Shown piece by piece: positions 60,040-64,000 of a stretch of DNA of 64,000 nucleotides. Numbering within the stretch: position 1 is the stretch's first letter; each line of letters opens with the position of its first letter. The translations under genes and the position numbers were made by a program. The DNA is taken from positions 1 to 64,000 of the forward strand of contig CAWHZU010000029.1 in assembly GCA_963833885.1 (NCBI GenBank). The letters run 5' to 3'. The notes under the pieces are model-generated. The model saw only the letters and a program-made list of their open reading frames with translations. It searched no databases and was not told the DNA's origin. Origin of the DNA: JASHPR01 sp963833885 (GTDB lineage: Bacteria > Actinomycetota > Actinomycetes > Streptosporangiales > Streptosporangiaceae).

Positions 60040-61740
60040 GTGGACGCCGACACCGGCACGCCGCGCGTGACAGAGGCGCTGGATGCCGGGTTCACCCGCA
60101 AGTACGCCGGCCCCGGCGCGACCGGCTTCGCCGGCGGCAGCCTGCTCGATGTGATGCCGCCCGGCCGCGACCTTGCCTGGCATGCCGCCTCGGCCCGCCG
60201 CCGCGGCCTGGCAACGCTGTCCGACAACGAGTTGTGCGGGGTGATGGGTGCCGCGCGGCGGCTGGAGTCCTGGGCAGCTGGACTGAGGCTGGCCACCGTG
60301 AACGAGCTTGACACTCGCCGCGCCGGCCCCAGCGGTCGGCCCGGCGAGCACGTGGCCGAGGAAGTCGGAGCCGTGCTCATCCTCACGCCCCGCGCTGCCG
60401 ACGACGAGCTCGGCCTGGCCCGCAATCTAGCCCGGGTCCCGCAGACCCGCGCGCTGCTGTCCGCCGGGATCCTCGACCAGGCCCGTGCCGAAGTCATCGC
60501 CGACGCTCTCGCCGTCCTCGACCCGGTCGGCGCCGCCACGGTGGAAAACCTGATCACCCCCAGGGCCGCAGAGCTGACCACTGGGCAGCTGCGCGCCGCC
60601 TGCGAGCGCGCCATCAAGGCCTATGACCCCCAAGCCGCGACGCGCCGCCGCGAAAAGGCCCAGAGAGACGCCCGCGTCGAATGCTGGGCCGAGGCCGCCG
60701 GGACTTCCGCCATCGCCGGGCGCGACCTGGTCCCGGCCGGGGTGATCGCCGCCGACAAGACCCTCGATGCCGACGCCCGCTGGCTGCGCACGCACGGCAT
60801 GCCCGGCAGCCACGACGAGCGACGCGCGGCCGCGTTCCTCGCCCGCCTCACCAACCGCCCTCTGACCGCCCTGCTCCCCGCAGCCGACGCTGCCCCTGAG
60901 GCCGACTCGTCCGCTGCGACCTCCGGGAACCCCGCCAGCCCTGCTGACACGCCCGGCACCAGCCCTGCCGCGCCACACAGCTCCGGCCACGCCGCGCCAC
61001 TCGGCACCAGCCCCGCCGACACGCCCGGCACCAGCCCCGCGGCGGCCGGGTGGGTCGGCGGGCTGGGTGGCACCGTGAACCTGACCATGCCCGCGTCGGC
61101 GTGGCTCGGCCTGTCCGACGCTCCCGGCGAGGCGGGCGGGCCCGGCGCCCTCGACGCCGACACCTGCCGCGACCTGGCCGCCGCCCTCGCCGCCAATCCC
61201 GCCACCCGCTGGTGCGTCACCATCGTCGACCGGCAAGGCCGGGCAACGGCCCACGGCTGCGCCCGCCAGGGGCCCGGCCCACCCGTCGCCCGCGACGGGC
61301 TAGGCCCACCCGTTGTTCGCGACGGGCCAGGCCCACCCGTTGCCCGCGACGGACCAAGACCGCCCGGCGGCACCGACCCTGCCGCCTGGCTCGCCACGGT
61401 GAAGATCTCCCCGATCGAAACCGGCAGCTGCTCTCACCGGCGCGAATCCGCCGGCTACCAGCCATCGAACTCGCTGCGGCACATCATCAAGATCCGCAGC
61501 CCGCGATGCGGGTTCCCCGGCTGCCGACGGCCTGCCATCCGCTGCGACGACGATCACACCATCCCTTACGACAAGGGCGGCCGGACCTGCGAGTGCAACC
61601 TGCATCCTTTGTGCAGAAGGCATCACCAGGCCAAGCAAGCACCCGGCTGGCGCCTCGAGCAACCCGAACCCGGCGTCCTGATCTGGCACCTGCCGCACGG
61701 CCGCAGCTACCCGGTCAGACCCGAGCCATACCCTCTGTGA
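60040..61740 (+). CDS. DUF222/HNH endonuclease-domain protein
   Basis: A protein of 566 residues from GTG 60040, possibly longer (see 59647-60039). The DUF222 helical region (LSDNELCGVMGAARRLESWA ... ARAEVIADAL) is followed by a Pro/Ala-rich insert containing a repeated RDGPGPPVA unit, and by a C-terminal HNH domain (CGFPGCRRPAIRCDDDHTIP, NLHPLCRRHHQAK) with two zinc CxxC-like pairs. Such proteins occur in many copies in actinomycete genomes; their function is unsettled, with mobile-element association suspected. Confidence 0.88.
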   Translation: MDADTGTPRVTEALDAGFTRKYAGPGATGFAGGSLLDVMPPGRDLAWHAASARRRGLATLSDNELCGVMGAARRLESWAAGLRLATVNELDTRRAGPSGRPGEHVAEEVGAVLILTPRAADDELGLARNLARVPQTRALLSAGILDQARAEVIADALAVLDPVGAATVENLITPRAAELTTGQLRAACERAIKAYDPQAATRRREKAQRDARVECWAEAAGTSAIAGRDLVPAGVIAADKTLDADARWLRTHGMPGSHDERRAAAFLARLTNRPLTALLPAADAAPEADSSAATSGNPASPADTPGTSPAAPHSSGHAAPLGTSPADTPGTSPAAAGWVGGLGGTVNLTMPASAWLGLSDAPGEAGGPGALDADTCRDLAAALAANPATRWCVTIVDRQGRATAHGCARQGPGPPVARDGLGPPVVRDGPGPPVARDGPRPPGGTDPAAWLATVKISPIETGSCSHRRESAGYQPSNSLRHIIKIRSPRCGFPGCRRPAIRCDDDHTIPYDKGGRTCECNLHPLCRRHHQAKQAPGWRLEQPEPGVLIWHLPHGRSYPVRPEPYPL

Positions 61741-61833
61741 CCGTGCCTCCACCTGCGGCGTCACTGCCACGCGAGCACCAAGCCCTACCCCGCGTAGCCA
61801 CGCCGGGCCTGCCCTGACCCTAGGCTTCGAGAC

Positions 61834-63174
61834 GTGACTAGTGACCCTGGCGCGGCCGCCGCGGCCCCCGCGGCCAGCACCGCCCTGCTGACCGACCACT
61901 ATGAGATCACCATGCTGCGCGCGGCGCTGCGCAGCGGTGCGGCGCAGCGGCGCTCGGTCTTCGAGGTGTTCGCCAGGCACCTGCCGCACGGCCGGAGGTA
62001 CGGGGTGGTGGCAGGCACCGGCCGGCTCATCGACTCGCTGCAGCGGTTCCGGTTCGGCCCTGCCGATCTCGAGTTCCTCGGGCGAGCCGGTGTGGCCGAC
62101 GAAGCTACGCTGAGCTTCCTGGAGTCCTACACGTTCACCGGGCACATCTGGGGATACGCCGAGGGCGACTGCTATTTCCCAGGATCGCCGATCCTGGTGG
62201 TCGAGGGGACGTTCGCCGAGGCGGTCGTGCTGGAGACCCTGGTCCTGTCGATTCTGAACCACGACTGCGCCATAGCCTCGGCCGCATCCCGGATGGTCAG
62301 CTCCGCTGGCGACCGGCCGCTGATCGAGATGGGTTCGCGCCGCACGCACGAGCTGGCCGCCGTGGCAGCCGCCCGCGCCGCGTACATCTCCGGGTTTGCC
62401 ACCACGTCCAATCTGCGCGCAGGCCAGCAGTACGGGGTCCCGACCGTCGGCACCAGCGCGCACGCGTTCACCCTGGTGCACGGGTCGGAGCGGGAAGCGT
62501 TCGCCGCCCAGCTCGATACGCTCGGCGCCGACACCACGCTGCTCGTGGACACCTACGACGTTGCCACTGCCGTGCGGACCGCGGTCGAGCTGGCCGGCCC
62601 CGGCCTGGGCGCGGTCCGGATCGACTCGGGTGACCTGCCGGTGGTCGCCCGCCAGGTGCGGGCGCTGCTCGACTCGCTCGGCGCGACCAAGACGAGGATC
62701 GTGCTGACCGGCGACCTGGACGAGTACTCGATCGCCGCGCTGGCCGCCACCCCGGTGGACGGCTATGGGGTCGGCACGTCGCTGGTCACCGGGTCTGGGG
62801 CACCGACCGCGGCCTTGGTGTACAAGCTGGTTGCCCGAGCCGACGACGGCGGGGGCTCGGGCCCGCTGCGCCCGGTCGCAAAGCGCTCGGTCGGCAAGCC
62901 GGGCCGCGGCGGGCGGAAGTGGGCGGTCCGCACCCACGACGCCGAGGGGACGGCGGTGGCGGAGATGGTGACCACGGAGCCGCCGGATCCCGGTGCCGGG
63001 GACCGGGTACTGCTGCGGCAACTCGTGCGCGGCGGCGAGATCGTCGACAGAGAGCCGCTGACCGCTGCGCGCGCCCGCCATCGGGAAGCGCTGGCCGAGC
63101 TTCCGCAGTACGCGCTGCAGCTGTCCCGCGGGTATCCGGCGATCCCGACCATTTTCGCCCCGAACGGCGACTAG
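61834..63174 (+). CDS. pncB: Nicotinate phosphoribosyltransferase
   Basis: A 446-residue NAD-salvage enzyme making nicotinate mononucleotide. Conserved parts are LLTDHYEITMLRAAL, FEVFARHLPHGRRYGVVAG, EMGSRRTHE, VGTSAHAFTL, RIDSGDLP and the C-terminal VGTSLVTGSGAP. Length is normal. It commonly lies beside clpS in actinomycetes; here the HNH gene has come between them. Confidence 0.96.
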   Translation: MTSDPGAAAAAPAASTALLTDHYEITMLRAALRSGAAQRRSVFEVFARHLPHGRRYGVVAGTGRLIDSLQRFRFGPADLEFLGRAGVADEATLSFLESYTFTGHIWGYAEGDCYFPGSPILVVEGTFAEAVVLETLVLSILNHDCAIASAASRMVSSAGDRPLIEMGSRRTHELAAVAAARAAYISGFATTSNLRAGQQYGVPTVGTSAHAFTLVHGSEREAFAAQLDTLGADTTLLVDTYDVATAVRTAVELAGPGLGAVRIDSGDLPVVARQVRALLDSLGATKTRIVLTGDLDEYSIAALAATPVDGYGVGTSLVTGSGAPTAALVYKLVARADDGGGSGPLRPVAKRSVGKPGRGGRKWAVRTHDAEGTAVAEMVTTEPPDPGAGDRVLLRQLVRGGEIVDREPLTAARARHREALAELPQYALQLSRGYPAIPTIFAPNGD

Positions 63175-63184
63175 GTTCCTTCAC

Positions 63185-63227
63185 CTGTCACATCTGGGTT
63201 CTGTCACATCCAGGTTCCTGTCACATC
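63185..63227. repeat. Three direct repeats of CTGTCACATC
   Basis: CTGTCACATC occurs at 63185, 63201 and 63218 (spacing 16-17 bp), with a further related CTGTCCTGTC after 63235. They lie between pncB and the AhpD-like gene and could be regulator-binding sites of the latter's promoter. Confidence 0.6.
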
Positions 63228-63283
63228 TCCGTGGGCTGTCCTGTCGTGGGGGGGTGAAGCCACAAGCAACGGCCTAGGAGATC

Positions 63284-63760
63284 ATGATGGATGCTCGGCT
63301 GAACCTCTTCGGCAGCCCGGTCGCGGGCGCGCTCGTGAAGCACATGAATGCGGCGGCCAAGGCGCTGTCGGACTCGGCGCTGCCACGCTCGACTCAGGAG
63401 CTGGTGAAGCTCCGCGCAAGCCAGATCAACGGCTGCGCTTTCTGCACCGACATGCACACCAAGGACGCCGCCCAGGCCGGCGAGACCTCGGTGCGCCTCA
63501 ACCTGGTCGCGACCTGGCGGGAGGCCACGGTCTTCACCGACGCCGAGCGCGCCGCGCTGGAGCTGGCGGAGCAGGGCACCCGGATCGCCGACGCGGCCGG
63601 CGGCGTCACGGACGAGGTATGGACGAATGCCGCCAAGCACTACGACGAGGACCAGCTGATGGCCCTGGTGTGCGCCATCGCCATCATCAACGCCTACAAC
63701 CGGGTGAACGTCATCATCCAGCAGCCCGCCGGCGACTACCAGCCCGGCCAGTTCGGCTGA
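63284..63760 (+). CDS. Carboxymuconolactone decarboxylase / AhpD-like alkylhydroperoxidase
   Basis: A 158-residue CMD-family protein with the redox CxxC-type motif NGCAFCTDMHTKDA, typical of AhpD-like members that reduce peroxides. The GGAG ribosome site lies before a double ATG. It converges with the TetR gene (9-bp gap), a frequent regulator partner of such genes. Confidence 0.92.
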   Translation: MMDARLNLFGSPVAGALVKHMNAAAKALSDSALPRSTQELVKLRASQINGCAFCTDMHTKDAAQAGETSVRLNLVATWREATVFTDAERAALELAEQGTRIADAAGGVTDEVWTNAAKHYDEDQLMALVCAIAIINAYNRVNVIIQQPAGDYQPGQFG

Positions 63761-63769
63761 CGAGCGGCA

Positions 63770-64000
63770 CTATGAACCCGGCGGCCATCCGGCCGCCGGG
63801 TCGGGCGGGTCTTTCAGGTACGTGGCCAGCCCGCGAACGATCACATCGAGCCCCCACTCGAACCGCTCATCGGCGGTGCCGACCGCAAGCGTGCCCGCCA
63901 GCGCCACAGTGTTCGGGAACCGGTCGGCGGGCAGCGACCTCATCCACGCGGTGAACTGGGCGGCGAAGTCATCCGCGCCTGCCCCGGCCAGCGGCGCCAC
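63770..64000 (-). CDS. C-terminal part of a TetR-family regulator, cut by the window edge
   Basis: The last 76 residues or so of a minus-strand gene that enters from the right. The ending (DDFAAQFTAWMRSLPADRFP, FEWGLDVIVRGLATYL) matches the C-terminal ligand domain of TetR-class regulators. The DNA-binding domain lies outside the window. Confidence 0.75.
   Translation of the reverse strand: MAPLAGAGADDFAAQFTAWMRSLPADRFPNTVALAGTLAVGTADERFEWGLDVIVRGLATYLKDPPDPAAGWPPGS

Noticed and set aside
59773..60351. A 192-codon minus-strand gene opposite the HNH N-terminus
   Set aside because: It overlaps well-supported plus-strand DUF222 coding sequence and shows only low-complexity Gly/Ala/Arg sequence.

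Overview
The window is high-GC DNA from a filamentous-type actinomycete (Actinomycetota). The grounds are near-universal G/C at third codon positions, GTG starts, ATGA/GTGA gene overlaps, several leaderless genes with a TANNNT box just upstream of the start codon, a LexA box of the Gram-positive type, the Mec+/CysO/CysM cysteine cluster and the ClpS-DUF2017-PncB neighbourhood. The genus cannot be named from the sequence alone.

Layout, left to right. 1-6 kb: lexA with SOS boxes, a GntR/YtrA-type regulator divergent from a membrane-anchored protein across a 21-bp palindromic gap, and leuS behind what looks like a leucine-codon attenuator (a leaderless 9-residue leader peptide with three tandem Leu codons, then a hairpin and a U-tract terminator). 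6.3-14.4 kb: a 2215-residue enediyne-type iterative polyketide synthase in which the KS, AT and KR catalytic residues and the carrier domain are missing, followed by a CYP124-like P450. 16-20 kb: PCD/PhhB, then gcvT-gcvH with an overlapping PLP amino-acid aldolase/deaminase, then a signal peptidase with a repetitive tail. 20.8-31 kb: a sugar island with a ribose-type ABC transporter, a LacI regulator, a large secreted GH92 alpha-mannosidase and a second, frameshifted LacI gene, tied together by shared TGACA-N4-TGTCA operators.

31-46 kb: after small membrane proteins and a Nudix-HAD pair comes the most striking block, a minus-strand operon of about 12 kb. In transcription order it is MCP, decayed MCP, cheW, hybrid cheA, cheB, cheR-TPR, a response regulator fused to a PIG-L de-N-acetylase, an ATP-grasp enzyme, a PHP-domain enzyme, a membrane GT2 glycosyltransferase and a small membrane protein. 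Almost all junctions overlap. No flagellar gene is present, so the chemosensory array most likely controls synthesis or modification of a cell-surface glycan, with the deacetylase itself as the phosphorylation-controlled output.

46-64 kb: a MarR-VOC fusion, a decayed HNH-associated repeat gene next to tRNA-Leu(UAG), bcp, twin lipoproteins, rph-rdgB, a PhyH dioxygenase, an NDP-sugar epimerase, an MBL hydrolase, an MFS transporter, a thioesterase, then clpS-DUF2017-mec-cysO-cysM (minus strand), a DUF222/HNH endonuclease, pncB, an AhpD-like protein and the 3' end of a TetR gene. GC-rich tandem repeats of 18-35 bp sit in several intergenic gaps.
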